A DNA stretch of 5,505 bases, from NCBI GenBank assembly GCA_002380945.1, contig DFWO01000026.1, positions 1 to 5,505 of the forward strand, written 5' to 3'. The notes beneath the pieces are model-generated. The model was given only the letters and a program-made list of their open reading frames with translations, was not told the origin of the DNA and did not search any database. Positions 4,745 to 5,505 of this stretch are shown piece after piece; position 1 is the first letter of the stretch; every line of letters starts with the position of its first letter. Position numbers and translations under genes: made by a program. The stretch comes from Methylococcaceae bacterium UBA4132. GTDB lineage: Bacteria > Pseudomonadota > Gammaproteobacteria > Methylococcales > Methylomonadaceae.

Positions 4745-5473
4745 TCATTTAGAGCGTAGAGGGTCAGTTTTTATATATTGTCCGACTTCATTGGTAGGCT
4801 TCATAGCATAAAAATTCCAATAAACAGATTTGTTTAGATAATCGTTCAGCATTTTGCAAGCACAGCAATAGTCAAAGAAATCTTTAGAAAATGCTGTTAA
4901 ATCTTTATATGTTGTGGACACGGCTGCTATATTATCCATGCTCTTGAAATGATGGCTGTTGTAAATTACCATAATCCGAGAAACAAAGAGTGCATCAAGA
5001 AAGATCATTTGAGACATGATTAATGTTATCTGTTGCTTTGATTTATCTGCGTTGTACTTAAGATATTTAAACCAGTTTTCTTCATGACTACTTAGCAATC
5101 TGTTATGTGGATTAATTTTCTTAAATACATTATCAATATCTTGCAGGGAAAGACTTTCAAAATGCATTTCGATGTTAGTTTCTTTTGCAAAAGCTACTAA
5201 TTGCAGTGTGCAATCATCAATTACACTCTTTGCCAAAGAAATAACAATGGGATAGATAATATACTTATCATTAATCTCTTTGTAATGAACAACAATGAAA
5301 TAAAAGACGTAGCTCGCAAAGACAGAAGCCAATACTCCTTCAAACACAATTTCTAGTTCATACAGACCACGAAATGGTTCAACTATTGTATTGAGAAAAA
5401 AAATTTTTATTACCAATAATACCATCGATAGCAATGCTAACCAGTTGATTGTTTTTGGGATTGTTCTTATCAA
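4745..5473 (-). CDS. Hypothetical protein with two N-terminal membrane segments
   Basis: I do not recognise this 242-residue protein. Two hydrophobic segments are clear: about residues 11-28 (WLALLSMVLLVIKIFFL) and 43-63 (VFEGVLASVFASYVFYFIVV). The short loop between them is acidic (VEPFRGLYELEI). The remaining roughly 175 residues are charged and probably helical and cytoplasmic, with an aromatic-rich C-terminal third and a cysteine cluster CCAC at 203-206. No enzyme motif is visible. The start is uncertain. The codon at 5473-5471 is TTG, no Shine-Dalgarno precedes it, and the in-frame stop TAA lies at 5492-5494. The first ATG is codon 17, inside the first membrane segment. The gene looks AT-richer than the ruv-tol operon and lies beside a decayed toxin-antitoxin pair, so it may be horizontally acquired. 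Anchoring of a cytoplasmic domain to the inner membrane is all I would infer. Confidence 0.7.
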   Translation of the reverse strand: MIRTIPKTINWLALLSMVLLVIKIFFLNTIVEPFRGLYELEIVFEGVLASVFASYVFYFIVVHYKEINDKYIIYPIVISLAKSVIDDCTLQLVAFAKETNIEMHFESLSLQDIDNVFKKINPHNRLLSSHEENWFKYLKYNADKSKQQITLIMSQMIFLDALFVSRIMVIYNSHHFKSMDNIAAVSTTYKDLTAFSKDFFDYCCACKMLNDYLNKSVYWNFYAMKPTNEVGQYIKTDPLRSK

Positions 5474-5505
5474 TAGATAAAGATATAGAAGTTACGCATT
5501 GACGA

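Overview
The window looks like the chromosome of a Gram-negative gammaproteobacterium. The evidence is the gene order ruvC-ruvA-ruvB-ybgC-tolQ-tolR-tolA, all on the minus strand, with protein sequences close to those I know from this class. Moderate-to-low GC and the palindromic intergenic repeats would fit a Thiotrichales-like or Methylococcales-like genome, but that finer placement is only an impression.

Positions 1-3957 hold one compact minus-strand operon, transcribed from high to low coordinates. ruvC, ruvA and ruvB encode the Holliday-junction resolvasome. ybgC encodes a hotdog-fold acyl-CoA thioesterase, and tolQ, tolR and the first 112 codons of tolA encode the inner-membrane part of the Tol-Pal envelope system. 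tolA runs off the left edge; tolB and pal would be expected beyond it. Four of the six junctions are ATGA overlaps and the other two gaps are 6 and 7 bp, so the operon is probably translationally coupled. The key residues of RuvC, RuvA and RuvB that I could place fall at the same numbers as in E. coli, so these genes look intact.

Positions 3958-4744 are accessory. Next to ruvC is a leader with two adjacent hairpins. Then comes a broken toxin-antitoxin pair on the minus strand: a BrnT-type toxin with two frameshifts and a ribbon-helix-helix antitoxin with one. All three lesions look like loss of one base. Restoring those bases gives a 94-residue toxin and a 67-residue antitoxin joined by an ATGA overlap. 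Upstream of the pair are a 7-bp palindrome that could be an operator and an 87-bp REP/BIME-like element made of two inverted hairpin units.

Positions 4745-5473 hold an AT-richer orphan gene on the minus strand. It encodes a protein with two predicted N-terminal membrane segments and a soluble helical C-terminal domain that I do not recognise. It starts at TTG with no visible ribosome binding site, so its N-terminus is uncertain. It is the only intact gene in the window of unknown function. I see no convincing new multi-gene system. The most informative parts are the decayed toxin-antitoxin locus, the palindromic repeats and this orphan membrane protein.
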